DNA of 64,000 bases from Steromphala cineraria (lineage: Eukaryota > Mollusca > Gastropoda > Trochida > Trochidae): positions 55,186,289 through 55,250,288 of the forward strand of contig OU744731.1 of the NCBI GenBank assembly GCA_916613615.1, read 5' to 3'. The notes beneath the pieces are model-generated. The model did not search any database and was not told the origin of the DNA. It was given only the letters and a program-made list of their open reading frames with translations. Position numbers and translations under genes: made by a program. Numbering within the stretch: position 1 is the first letter of the stretch; each line of letters opens with the position of its first letter. Of this stretch, positions 34,851 through 46,470 are shown piece by piece.

Positions 34851-36100
34851 TTCCTTCTTACTTTGTGTCTTCTACTCCAAATTTTGCTACCCAATCAAAA
34901 ATGTTATCCTTCATGATTATCAATTCTTGGAAAAACCTGTCAGCCAATTTCTGGAAGGTTCAAAATGTAAAGGAAGCACACAAGACCTATATTTTCATAC
35001 TCCTCTTATCCCTAGGATTAAACTGTAAAATAATACAACTATCTTACGTTTAGAAAGCATAAAAACATGGAACAAAAAAGACATAGTTAAGGAGAATACC
35101 TTAGAGGGCCTGTCAAATAAAGATTAGGTTTGGTCTACTCTTGTATTTAACCATAGAAGAGCGTCAGAGAGAAATACAATCATGTCCAATTTGTCACATA
35201 TCACAGCGCCATATCAAAGTTTTGATATAGTGGACAAATATCTTGTTGTTCATTAGCATAAAAGACAATTGACAGAGAGAAATACGATCATGTCACATAT
35301 AAGACAACGCCATGTCACAATTCCTCACATCAGGAGAATATTCTTTCTCCTACACATCACGATCCCTTATTCCTTCTTTTTTCTTTTGACAACAACCTCA
35401 AATTTTGCTGTTTTATGCGAAGGTGTTTTTCCAATTTCAACCATGCTGGTTTGTTCTCAAAAACATGATTTTCTCTGATTATAATCTTTCAGAACACAAT
35501 AGCAAGAGCATTTAACATTTTGATTACACAACACCACCAGGTTGTCGTTGCACAAAACGACTTAACACTACGATTAATAATAATAATAATAATGGGTATT
35601 TAAAAGGCGCACATTTCCATCTACTAGTGCATGCACAAGGCGCTACCAACATTATTACCCTGGTCTAACCCAAGCTGACAAATATGTCGCTAGAAGGTCA
35701 CCACCAACACAACTCTTTTCCAGGTACCCATTTCCTGCTGGGTGAACAGAGGCACATTTTGAATTAAGTCTCTCGCCCAAGGTGACATCACAAGTCTCTC
35801 GACTGATTGATAATTTTTCAGAACACAAAAGCAAGAGCACTTAACATTTTGATTACACAACACCACCAGGTTGTCGTTGACTTGTGCCATCCTTTAACAT
35901 CGCACTAAGGGTACCTTAGTTCCTTAAGGTCACTATTGTGTTTTGTGCAACGGCACCTTGACCTCACTAAACTTCAAATTTCGCTCTATTTTTCTACGAA
36001 TACGTTTTCAGAATGCAGGGATTTTTCCAATTTCATCCATGCATTTTTTTGAAAGTTTGAAACATGATTTTCACTGCATAACAATCTTTCAGAGCACAAC
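34851..36100 (+). repeat. Diverged large tandem duplication
   Basis: The string aaattttgct, followed by ttccaatttca, accatgc, aaacatgattttc and aatctttcagaacacaa, occurs at about 35399-35500 and 35976-36100. A weaker start lies at about 34878. The period is about 580 bp. Inside it, 35484-35552 and 35813-35881 are 68-bp nearly identical direct repeats around an (AAT)n-associated repeat. Confidence 0.65.
35553..35812 (-). mobile_element. (AAT)n-associated dispersed repeat, SINE-like
   Basis: An (ataat)-type run at 35573-35592 is followed by gggtatttaaaaggcgcaca, ctactagtgcatgcacaagg, then caggtacccatttcctgctg and gtctctcgcccaaggtgaca. A simple-repeat tail plus a compact conserved body suggests a non-LTR-mobilised element on the minus strand. 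No Pol III boxes were verified. Confidence 0.4.
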
Positions 36101-36522
36101 AAGTTCCCGTGGCTCCTTATCTTGAAGTTTTCTTTTCTTGTGAGAAAGTTCAAAAGAAGATTGAGGGGCTATTATACTTGAATATCTTCAATGTCTCTGG
36201 TTTCATTTGAACATTTTGTTTCATGTGAAGTGGATACAGCGTTGAAAAACAAGTTGGAGAACATTGAGATTCTTTAATCTTGGCGAGCAATAAAAAAAGG
36301 AAAATCCCTTTCATTTTAATGAGTCTCATTTGATATTTGAGGAAGAAGCTTCCGATTAACAACGAATGATACTCAAAATTTAATCAAATATGTTTTTTGT
36401 AAAACTGAATTGTACAAAATATGGACAAGATGGCTAACGGCACAAACCTAAACATACAGGAATTTCTTTGAAGAATATTCTTTCTCTTGAAGATCACTTG
36501 TATAATTTGGCTATCTGCATTG

Positions 36523-36725
36523 ACATAAAATGGTCACATCAAACTAAGTTGACCTAAAATTGCCAAGTACAATTTAGTTGACATTAAATGGTAACATAAA
36601 ACTAAAATTAAGTTGACATGAGTTGGTAACATAAAACTAAGTTGACATAAAATGGTAACTTAAAAGTAAAATAAAGTTGACATAAAATGGTAACACAAAA
36701 GTAAAATTAAGTTGACATAAAATGG
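36523..36725 (+). repeat. Short tandem repeat, gttgacataaaatggtaac units
   Basis: Irregular units of 30-45 bp built from aagttgacataaaatggtaa and cataaaactaaaatt are repeated about six times. Confidence 0.8.
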
Positions 36726-36739
36726 TCACCAACAATGGC

Positions 36740-37115
36740 AGGAGGAAGGCAAATACTCTCAACAAAGGGAAGTGACCTCAAAATTATTAGGGATGGCATC
36801 CCCGTCACCAGACTGCTGAAATGGAGTGAGTGAATTACTTGATTACAACCCTTGGCTTTTTTCTTGTTCAGTGCCCTTACCTCCTCTATTTGAAGTCTGG
36901 GTGGTGTCAAAGTTGATTTTTGTGTGTGTATACCTGGGAAGTATTTATGGATATGTTTGAGCCCAGGTCAAATTGCTCAAAAGAGGGAAAAGACTTCGAA
37001 ATCATAAAAATTGTTGCATCATCCCGTCACCAGAATGACTGTAGTGACTTAAAGAGGTAAGAGTCGATGACTTAGGGAAAAAAAAACATATTTCCTTGAT
37101 TACAACCCTAGGTAT
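36740..37115. repeat. Imperfect duplication downstream of MARCH5 exon 4
   Basis: The phrase catcccgtcaccagaatgac near 37020 repeats catccccgtcaccagactgc near 36787. In both, ttgattacaacccttgg or a close match follows. This is old local duplication. Confidence 0.5.
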
Positions 37116-37398
37116 AATTCAGACTTCCGGTGTAAATTAACATTGATTCGCCAACTCACTAGTCTGACAAGATAGTCACCTGGCCTCTAGATTTTGTCAA
37201 ATTTCAAGTTGAAGTCGTGTTCTATGGTTATTTGTATACCTTGGTTGTATTTACCTCAGCACCCCTGACCCTGGTTATATTTGGGCCCAGGTTAAATTAA
37301 AGAACACAGGTTGTACTCAAGAACCCAGATTGTATTCCAAGGAATACAATAAGCTCCTCACCTGAAAAATAAGAGTGAGTGAATACTGGGGGACTTAC

Positions 37399-37585
37399 CA
37401 TCAGGGAAGAGGTAGTTGAGAAGGGGAAGTTTGGAGGAGTGCTTCCTCCACAGTCGCAGCACGTAGTCCTCCCACCGCACCATCTTGCCCAGGATGAGCA
37501 TCACAGGAATTGTGGGAAGGCCGATGAGCAGGAAGAGCGGGTCGGCACGCTCCATCACGTTTAAACCTTCCTTGTGGCCCAACAC
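37399..37585 (-). CDS. MARCHF5: MARCH5 exon 4 (second membrane segment)
   Basis: This exon encodes 62 codons plus one base: VLGHKEGLNVMERADPLFLL, then IGLPTIPVMLILGKMVRWED, then YVLRLWRKHSSKLPLLNYLF and PD. It is nearly identical to human MARCH5 over VMERADPLFLLIGLPTIPVM and WEDYVLRLWRK. The acceptor (ttaccag at 37586-37592) and donor (gtaagt from 37398) are canonical. It begins in phase 0, matching the end of exon 3, and ends in phase 1. It contributes the second transmembrane segment. The rest of the protein, about 90 residues in the human protein with two more membrane segments, was not found at lower coordinates. The acceptor-side sequence is duplicated 183 bp upstream. Confidence 0.96.
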
Positions 37586-37752
37586 CTGGTAAGTACAATA
37601 ATATAGTTATTGTTCATATTGAGACTCATAGAAAAAGATATAAGTGATGGTAAACCAGAGGTTCTTGAAGATGAAGCCTTTAGTTTATTTAGGTAAATTA
37701 CATGAAAGCTTCTTTTAAATGCCCATTTTGATTCCTACTCTCAGTTAAAAAT

Positions 37753-37822
37753 CCTTGTGACCCAACACCTGGTGATTACAATGATATAGTTATTGTCCAT
37801 ATTGAGTCTCATAGAAAAAATC
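37753..37822 (-). other. Duplicated exon-4 acceptor (decoy splice site)
   Basis: The sequence ccttgtgacccaacacctgg and the following 50 bp copies 37570-37640 (ccttgtggcccaacacctgg onward). On the minus strand it gives atcaccag then GTGTTGGGTCACAAGG. A splice there would read VLGHKDF and stop. It is a broken duplicate of the exon 4 start inside intron 3. Confidence 0.85.
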
Positions 37823-38530
37823 TTAGTTAAAAATCCCCGAAGGATCTGATTTCTAGTAATTTGACTCTTTCTTTCGGTGCATGTCCCGTAAAGGAATCTC
37901 AGACAATTTCTTCTTCCATTTCGGTACCTCCTGGAAGTTCTAAAACTGCATCAGACGATCTGATCAAATATTTCCGACTATCAGTTCCAGATAGCAAGAG
38001 GGCCTGCGCAATTTCAGTCGGAATCCTTATTCTATTATCATATCCCGAAGAGGGCCTCAACAGATTCCAACTATATATTTAATTTCCAAAGGGATTCTTC
38101 CAATTCCTACATTTCCATTAACATCTTTTCAGTTTAACACAGTTGGACCTTACAGATACTATTCAAGATTGAAAAAGGTCCTAAATTTCTAATATTTTAC
38201 GTTGTGGTTCCCAAAAAGTGCCTCAGCTGATTTAAATTGTTCTTTCAGTTCTACATATTTTAGACCATTGTTTTCATAATTCATGACCAATCCAGAATAA
38301 CAGTCAATCATGTATTTCAGAAAAGCAGCTGATCAAAGTATTGCTCTATATATCTTATTCTATTATATATTCTATGTCTTTTCATTGCAAAGTCAATAAA
38401 TTGTCATCAACTTGTTTTCTGACTACACGAACATACTTTTTATAATTCAAAAGAATAAATATGAGAATCTTATGAATCAAAGGGCACTTGTATCATCTTT
38501 CAACTGCAATCATTGTCAAGCAGATATGGA
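37823..38530. other. Intron 3, less AT-rich at 37860-38080
   Basis: A 73-codon plus-strand frame starts at 37861. Recurring phrases (gatctgat, tttccgactatcagttcc) suggest old repeats instead. No gene is supported. Confidence 0.35.
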
Positions 38531-38755
38531 AATCAGCTATCTGTTCAGTGGTAGAGTGTCCGCTCGTCACCCGGAAGATCGGGGTTCGATTCCCGGTCGC
38601 GTCATACCAAAAGACGTTAAAAGTTGGGAGTTGTTGCTGTCTTGCTTGACACTCAGCATTGTAAAGGCAGAACAACGCATTAACTGGCGCTGCACCGTGG
38701 CTGCCGGGTGCCATGGGCACAAATCGAATTTCCAATATGTACATGTACTGAGGAT

Positions 38756-38788
<33 letters not shown>

Positions 38789-38789
38789 C
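38531..38789 (+). mobile_element. tRNA-derived SINE with (TTA)n tail
   Basis: The head has an A-box-like ttcagtggtagagtgtc and a canonical B box ggttcgattcc at 38583-38593, with a tRNA-like spacing. A unique body follows (ccaaaagacgttaaaagttg, then cagcattgtaaaggcagaac and gcaccgtggctgccgggtgc) and a (tta)n tail. This is the complete architecture of a SINE mobilised by a LINE with a simple-repeat 3' end. It differs from the SINE family at 18811 and 27325. Confidence 0.88.
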
Positions 38790-40760
38790 CAGTGGTAAAA
38801 ACATCTGAATCAGCAAAAACATTCTTAACACAATCCAGATTTTAAACTCTAATTCATCTGAAACATGATTTATCTTATAAAAAACATCAAAATATGTAAA
38901 TACTGCAAATTGCACCAGCATCTTCAAGTAAAAAATTATACACACTTATATAATCAATAAACAAAATCAAAGAAAAATTTTTTTTACTAAATAATTGTTA
39001 GAAATTACTTTTCAAAGAAAGTTCGCCTCATTTGAAAACGAATATTTCAACTGGGAGACTCCTTAACCTTTAAATTCTCAAAGAAAAAAGAAGATCAATT
39101 TGAAAGATCTAACATTTCTCACTTGAAAATTGGTAAATTGTGAGAATTCCCCATAAATGAAACACACTATGCCCTGGTAGCATTCAAGCCATACAACAAA
39201 TCTCATTTAAAGCTAATTTCTTGAAAGCTACTGGAAGCAGATAGGTTTGAAGGAAACTGCCTTGGAGGGCTTTTATCATGAAAACGCAATGAGGCAATAT
39301 TCTCGGCTTCTACCTTATAAGTGCAAACTGGTCCTGACGAGCATGTCAGCAGCCAGTTAATTCCGACCAATCAGGGAAGCACTTCTCAGCAGATGCAATT
39401 TATTGTACTACAGTTATATCGACAAGTAATTGCATTTCAGTTACATAAACCAATTCAAGTGAAAGCTTGTCAAAAGTTCAATGATACAAAGTTGTGCAAT
39501 AGCTTAGTTGAAATGTGGAATTAGCCAAAGCATATAATTGGCTAGGCCATCGGTATCATTTTTTTAGTTTCTCATCTCCCTCGTCCCTCTGCAAGTGAGT
39601 GGGCGGTCGGAAAAAAGTATAAAAATAAAGCGGTGAATATATAGATAAATGGTCATGTCATGATAAGGACAATGTTTCGTGAAAGGCCAAATGGGAAAAG
39701 GGAATTCCTGGTTGATTGATGTAAAAAAATTTAATGGATATGTCTTAAAACAGATTTTTTCATGAGAGCGGAATGATTTTGAATATAGCGACAGACAAAT
39801 GACAATTAATAACATTTATAAAAACATGGTCTGCCTTAGCTGAAATTTAAAGGGGGAGATGAGAGGAGAAATAAAAGAAAATGATGATGACAATTTGTGT
39901 GGATGAGTGACAGATCTCCTAATTTTGAAAGAGAGGTTCTAAGAGTCCTGGAGAGTCCAATTCCTATTTTAGGGGTTCTTAAAAACATGGTCTGTACAAC
40001 ACTTGATAAATTGTTGATAGAAGTTCACTTATTATTAGATGGTTATATGTTGATGTTGTCAGAAAAAACATACTTACATGATATTTCCAAAACAAAGATT
40101 GGATATGCCGACGATTTCATAGCTCCGGAAATGAACAAAATATCTTACGTGTTTCCATCAACATTTACTGATAGGATGTTCGTCTTAATTGTTTTCAATT
40201 CATCAATTTAAGTAAAAAACATTTTCGTCACGTCGGTGTTAAGTTCATATTTACAAATATAAAAGTCAAAGAATCAATTTTACCACACAAAAAACCTTTG
40301 CTCTCATATACTTGATGAGCAATAATTAATACCTATTGATCCTCTCCACAATCCAGATATTTGTAACCTCCGAAAAGTAAAGAATCCATCACAAAAAGTA
40401 CGCAAACTCTAGAAACTATCACTTTCGAACTTACACAAAAACCAAATCCTCTTTCAACGTATCACAGGAACCCTGAATGCTAAACCGGTGTTGACTTTCC
40501 GATAAGAAGTATTTTCTATTTAGATCTGGCATCATTACACTATGGTCTTTCCTTTAGTTTTTCATCCGCTAATAGAGCAATACCATTAGCTCTTGGAATA
40601 AGGCAGAACACCACCGCACTTCTACTATGTAAGCATCTTAATCAATATAGAAAGTCCGGTCTCAACGTTCGATTCTCCGCAGGATTCCATCCAACGTCTT
40701 TTTCTTGAAAGAGAATGAGTGACAAAATGGATTCTTAATATCACCCCTGTCGATAACCCT
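38790..40760. other. Intron 3, AT-rich with a possible element relic
   Basis: The 104-codon plus-strand frame 39897-40211 and the less AT-rich stretch 40400-40750 (for example LNQYRKSGLNVRFSAGF read in one frame) could be a decayed mobile-element protein. No motif was verified. Confidence 0.25.
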
Positions 40761-41113
40761 TTAAAGGGACAGTAGCAAGTTTTTGGGGGAAATATAAGGT
40801 GAAAATGAAAATAAATGGTTCCAATTTAAAGATAATGTATTTAAGCTTAATGAAGCAGTTTATTCAAATATATAAAGTAAAGTTAAGCCATGCGGTTCCT
40901 TTTACGTATAAAAATTAATTGAAAGTGTTCACACAAAAATGGCTGCCAATGGACTTTATGTGAATCTTTATAATTAAAAAAAAATTTGTTCTCTGACTAT
41001 TGATGATTGGTTATCTGAATTAGATTTTTGACATTTTCACAATAATACATTTAGTATTAACGTACAATTATCAGTAAAAAATTTTAAATATAAAATTACT
41101 ATTGCCCCTTTAA
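40761..41113 (-). mobile_element. AGGGGCAG MITE, inverted copy
   Basis: This 353-bp copy is flanked by TTAA on both sides, with termini aaagggacagtagcaagttt and attactattgcccctTTAA. The interior is the reverse complement of the 28409 copy (agtgttcacacaaaaatggc). Confidence 0.9.
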
Positions 41114-41487
41114 ATTTATTTGCATTTGATGTCAGTATACTACAAGTCTACAAATGGGTGGATGGACACACACAATCTAGCTCTACATGATTACAAGTGA
41201 TACGTTAATGGCCTTGTTTTGATATTTACTCATGTTTATCTTCTAATTGATAATCATTGTTGATGTCGCTTCTTTTGTGATTTAGTATTATACGTTGTAT
41301 ATATAGGAGCGGTGTTAACATAAGCTTGTCATCATGTTCACCATGAATAAAAATATTATAAACTCAGATAAGTATACTCATGGCAAAGAGAAAGAGGCTT
41401 TGGTATAAGAACAGAGCTACATCTTGTTATCAAAAGGCACAGATTCAGGAATTTTGAAAGAGGGAATCACCTATTAAAAAGGAAGAA

Positions 41488-42510
41488 TTAACCAATGGGG
41501 TGAACCCATTTTACAGACAATTTTTTAAAACAAGTCATCAGAAGATGACATATCCCTCCAGTCCAAAATTGTCCACTCACTAAAATCGCCCCAAAAAGGC
41601 CAAACAAGTCGCAAATCCCTTGAACAAATGATAGCGTACCGATGGATAGACAAATGGATTGACGAATGGAGAGACAGGGTGATATCCAGCAGTAATCAAA
41701 TAGAAGGTAATTGGGTGAGCGGGGCTGATCTGCCACTGATAACACCAGGGGATGCTAGATTCTTTCTTTAACTTGAAGATCAATTTAAGTTCAGTAGAAC
41801 TATGTTCCCTGGTGCCGGTGTAACAGGTCAAACTTTTGCCCTGGCCAGTCTTTCGCTGTAGAAAAAAGGTTTTGCCTGGGACAGACTTTTCCCTGGGGAA
41901 CTAATGCCTAGGACAGACTTTCCCAGTGGAAGGTTTTGCCTAGGGCAGACTTTCCAAGGGGAAGGTTTTGCCTTGGACAGACTTTCCCCAAGGGAACTTA
42001 TGCCTAGGCTAAACTTAGGCTAAATCTGCACCAAGGAAAGTTTGGCTGAGCCTATGTTCTCCCCTGAGAAGTATAGACAAGGGGGAAAAAGGGGCTGATT
42101 GAAGATAGATCCTAACTTATTGCACACTTTTACTGCAACAAATGTGTTGATTGGTCTTTTCAACCTATCCAGAACCATAACATAACAAGAGAGAGGTTCG
42201 ATTATTCTTGTACAGAGCTCATCAATGTGTGATACTAAAAACAAGAGTCATCAGAAGATGACATATCCAACCAGGCCAAAATTGGTCAGAAACTCAATAA
42301 TTCGCCTAAAAAAAAATTCCAAGAAGTTTAAAATCTCATAAATGAAAGATTACCATTGCAAATACCGGTAGATTAGATATTTAAGTCTCACTCATAATGC
42401 AACAAATCTGTTGATTGGTCGGTTCCATCTGTCCAGAACATACCAAGATGTAGGCTTGATGGTTTTTCTACAGAGCTATCGATGTATGATTCTCAATAAT
42501 GTCAGCATAA
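41488..42510. repeat. Direct duplication around a short tandem repeat
   Basis: The phrase catcagaagatgacatatcc, followed by ccaaaattg, occurs at about 41538 and 42250. The phrase gcaacaaatgtgttgattgg, followed by ccagaac and agagct, occurs at about 42125 and 42395. Between them, 41840-42010 is a separate tandem repeat of about 35-bp units (cagactttcccc, aggttttgcct). Confidence 0.7.
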
Positions 42511-43529
42511 AAACTGTGTCCATCAATTCATATCATATGTATGGCCGTAATTCAGGATATTGGTACTTCATGTTTCTCAGACAGTGAGATTTTGCAATAA
42601 AACAGTTTACAGCCACACAAAAAGATAGCTCTTGATTTCTTATTGGACTCAGTCACATGCAATGAGCACTGACATATTTCATGTCCTATTGTAAAATTTT
42701 CTATGCCTTTAAACACATATGTGTAAAAAAAATGACTATAAATTATTCAATTTTATCCACTAAAACAATTTTTCTCGTCTACAAGAAATCATCAAATCTT
42801 AACTTAACATTCATTAGATAATTTTAGAAACTAAGCTAAGTTTTGCAAAGATAAAGACATTTCATGGTAAGATTAGATATTGGAATTCTGATGACGCATG
42901 TTTTGAACTATGATCAAGTTTATAACATTAGAGAATTAATCAAAGTTTCTGATGTTGATTTCAAAACCCTTTGCTTTATCAAACTGGTAATTAGCTTTCA
43001 ATCATAAAAAACATATTTAATTCAAATGAATCTAATTCAATTTACATTATTACTATAAAGAGAACAACAATTGAATATTAACTTTATAGCCTTTAATATT
43101 TATTGTATTAAAAACCAATATTGATTGGACATTCTGTATTTCTATATCAAATAACATCAACTGCAGATTATTAATTCTAATAATTACAATGTGCCATTGG
43201 GAAATATATTGTCGACAAAAACTGGCCAAAGAAAAGCTGCCACCTTCAATCAATCAAACTTCAGGAAGAATATTTCAATTCAATTGTCTTCTTTGAGAAG
43301 TGCCTTGAAAACTTGAAGAGTACAAGTTCTGCAGATAAATAACACTAAGGACCAAGTTACTATCATCAATAAAGATGTTTTTGTTTACCAGCAATGGGCT
43401 AAATTAATAAGTTGAAAACCATTCCTGGTAGATAAGGGACAATAATAGACTCTGTAACTCATCAGGCTCTAAATGCCATAATCGGTTTTTGTATGCTTAT
43501 GCTCATGTCGACCATTAAACTTAACAAGA
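42511..43529. other. Intron 3, AT-rich, nothing recognised
   Basis: No feature could be supported. Confidence 0.4.
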
Positions 43530-43965
43530 AGACAAGGAGTTTATGGATTATCAACTTCTTTACTGTAGAATGTACTGTTTTCTGGCTTGAAAACGGTATA
43601 AGGACCTATACTGAAACTTCGCTACATTCTACAATAAAGTAGTTGATAATCCATAAACTCATTGTCTTCAGAAAATGGTATAAGGATCTAAACCGAAACG
43701 TCGCTACATTCTACAATAAAGAAGTTGATAATCCATAAACTCATTGTCTTCAGAAAACGGCATACGGACCTATACCAAAACGTCGCTACATTCTACAATA
43801 AAGAAGTTGATAATCCATAAACTCATTGTCTTCAGAAAACGGCATACGGACCTATACCAAAACGTCGCTACATTCTACAATAAAGAAGTTGATAATCCAT
43901 AAACTCATTGTCTTCAGAAAACGGCATACGGACCTATACCAAAACGTCGCTTCATTCTTTCCAAC
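43530..43965. repeat. 82-bp tandem repeat with an inverted first unit
   Basis: The landmark agttgataatccataaactc occurs at 43641, 43724, 43805 and about 43886. The first block (43536-43575, gagtttatggattatcaact and onward) is the reverse complement of that landmark, so the array begins with a head-to-head pair that could fold back. A diverged relative lies near 23705-23830. Confidence 0.85.
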
Positions 43966-43993
43966 TTCTAATATGCCTCAAAACATCTTAAAC

Positions 43994-44104
43994 TTAACAA
44001 GTTGTTGAAGTCCTATCATTTGTACCAGTCAGACTCCACAAGGTACAGACAGCAGTCAGCCAGAAGAAGATGACGGTGTTGATGACTGAAGGAGATGAAA
44101 CCAT
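43994..44104 (-). CDS. Short hydrophobic frame, possible cryptic exon
   Basis: From ATG 44104 the minus strand reads MVSSPSVINTVIFFWLTAVC, then TLWSLTG, and stops after 36 codons. The hydrophobic core resembles a signal peptide or membrane anchor, and ACTGgtaca after the core could act as a splice donor. The patch 44030-44210 is clearly less AT-rich than its flanks. There is no homology support, so the call is weak. Chance or a repeat fragment remains quite possible. Confidence 0.18.
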   Translation of the reverse strand: MVSSPSVINTVIFFWLTAVCTLWSLTGTNDRTSTTC

Positions 44105-44329
44105 GCTAGAGAGATGAGAGCAAAACATCCTCGTCTAGAGAAGTCCCCGGCGGCTAGGAGAATACCCTCAAGTTGAGTCTAGACACGACGGGGAACACTC
44201 CACAAGATCTTTTGAATGTTCTGTTTAACAGCCTCAAATGAGGTACTGTATTCATTCCCCAACAGTTAGACTAAAGTACTCCATCTTTTATACCAAAAAA
44301 TAATAGCTTAATGTTTTCTCATCTTTTCC

Positions 44330-44625
44330 CAAATGAGGTTTAAGCCTGAAATGAGGTTTTAGCCTGAAATGAGGTTTAACTTAACAACCTGAAAAGAGGT
44401 TTAACAGCCTGATATGAGGTTTAACAACCTGAAATGTGGTTTACAGCCTGGAATGAGGTTTAACAGCTTAAAATGAAAGATAACAGATGAAATGTGGTTT
44501 AACAACCTGAAATGTGGTTTTACAGGCTGAAATGTGGTTTTACAGGTTGAAATGAGGTTTAACAGCTTAAAATGAAGGATAACAGATGAAATGCGATTTA
44601 ACAGCCTGGAATGAGGTTTAAGAAT
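44330..44625 (+). repeat. About 20-bp imperfect tandem repeat
   Basis: Units of gaggtttaacagcctgaaat with variants (tgtggttt, aacaacct, tacaggctg) recur about 14 times. The minus-strand frame of HFRLLNLI-type repeats comes from this array. Confidence 0.88.
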
Positions 44626-46149
44626 TATTCTATCAATCAAATAGTTATTACTTACCGGGTAATTTTGTTAATGAAGAAGCATATTACTGCACATTTGTTT
44701 TCTCACAATGCAAACCTTTCAAAATGGTGGATGAAAGCTGCTCGAGTGGTGCCTTTAACTAGCCCAGGATCTTTTTCACTGGCCATGGGCTACTGGACTA
44801 CTGCTATTTTCAATCAATTGTATCAAAGAAAACTGTCAGAATGATTTTGATCAATAGATTATGTAACTAGTTTCCATGTAAATAGAGCCTGTGAATTTGC
44901 CATCCTGGACCAAATATGACTGTTCTTAAATTTCAATTCCGGTATTTATCATCTTGAGATAAAAATGTTTTTTGTTTTTTCATTCAAATAAAGAGATTAT
45001 AACCCAAAGAAGTGTGTTGTATGACTTTTATGAAACAAGTGAATTTTTGTATTACCCGAGCGAGAGCACAAGTTTTGTAAAAGTAGTATGACACAGTTCC
45101 AAGGGTAATAATTTCTTTATTACCAATTCATTTCCATTTTACTCTTTTAAATGTATCAAAGAAATGATGAGTCCCTTGCAACAGTCAGCTACAGTGATGT
45201 GGCCAACAATATTGTTATAACGTCACGGGTGAAAAATACAAGAACTTATGCTAAAACAATCGTTGCTAGGAAAAAGTGACATGTGCACATGTGCTCATAT
45301 TGAAAATATGTCACTACATATTTTGAACCATATGGGTAATAAAATGGATTACATCCATATCAAAGCAAGACAATCATAAATGAAATCAAGGAGTGGTTCT
45401 GTAAAGAATTTCTAAGTCTCTCTTACTTCTCTCTTTTTACAACATTTGAAGATAAAAAACATGTTTTTATTGCATAAGCCATTTCCATATCTATACCGAT
45501 CATTGCTGGAGGGGAAAAAAACTAGATTAAGATGAAAGAAATAAGGAACATGAAAAGAACATGTTTTTTGGACAAAGTATGTTTATGATAGATTTTGCTA
45601 CTTCAAAGTAGATGTTTTGCATACTCCATACTAAAGTTCCAAGAAATAACAACTAACTGTGAGAAATTTCTTTGGTAGTCCTTCAAAACTCAATGACTTT
45701 TAATCTCAGAAATATGGGAGCAAAAACTAGAACAGTTGAAAGATATATGATACAATATCATTTTCTAAATCAACAAACTTTTGATATTACTTCAAAAGCA
45801 GACAAGTAATCCTAATCTTATAACTGAATCTACGCAAAACAATCAAAGGATTTTTTCCTTTTGAAACATAATTCAAAATGTATGGTCAGAAAAACAAATT
45901 TCTCTAGCAAAGATGAAAGAAACAGGCAACACATGAACAAAATTAGAATTGCATTTACAGGTTTTCCGTCCTTATATACAACAAAATTTAAAAAAACTAC
46001 ATTTTTTCAACCAAAAAATAACAACATGCAAAACAAACCAAACATACCAGAATAACAAGAATACCTGCATATTACACAGAGATATGCATGATCATAACAA
46101 GACGACTTCAAAAGAGCACAAATTCGGACAAATCAGCAGAAAGTAATTA
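44626..46149. other. Intron 3, AT-rich
   Basis: Short inverted phrases (attaccc near 45052 and gggtaata near 45334) could be old element ends, but the termini could not be defined. Confidence 0.3.
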
Positions 46150-46470
46150 GTGTTTTTAGCCGAGCGAGTTCCAGGTAGGATGGGGATGGAACAAAGCGGC
46201 CACATGCTCAGAGGTGAAAGACAATGCTAGCTCAATCTTCCCACATTTCAGCAATTATCTCACTACATGAAGGACCGTGCTCGTTAGGCTGCCTCGAACT
46301 TTCTTCGTCAAAATGGAACACCTCTTGATACCTTCTAGCTGATCAAAGCCACGGAAATTAAACGACTGCGTCTCTTTGAGAAGAAACCGACACCTCCCCA
46401 GTTGAGGGTGTTCCAATGGTTTCGCCCTCCCTTTGAGTCCGCTTCTTACAAAGGAACACACACGGTTGGA
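46150..46470 (-). other. CpG-bearing, protein-like patch in intron 3
   Basis: The minus-strand frame 46461-46255 reads RFLLKETQSFNFRGFDQLEG, then IKRCSILTKK. The whole patch has several CpGs and balanced base use, in contrast to its flanks. No protein family was recognised. It could be a retrocopy remnant or an unannotated exon. Confidence 0.22.

Noticed and set aside
38531..38603. tRNA gene with a good B box
   Set aside because: The anticodon and acceptor arms do not pair properly, and a body with a (TTA)n tail follows. It is a SINE head.
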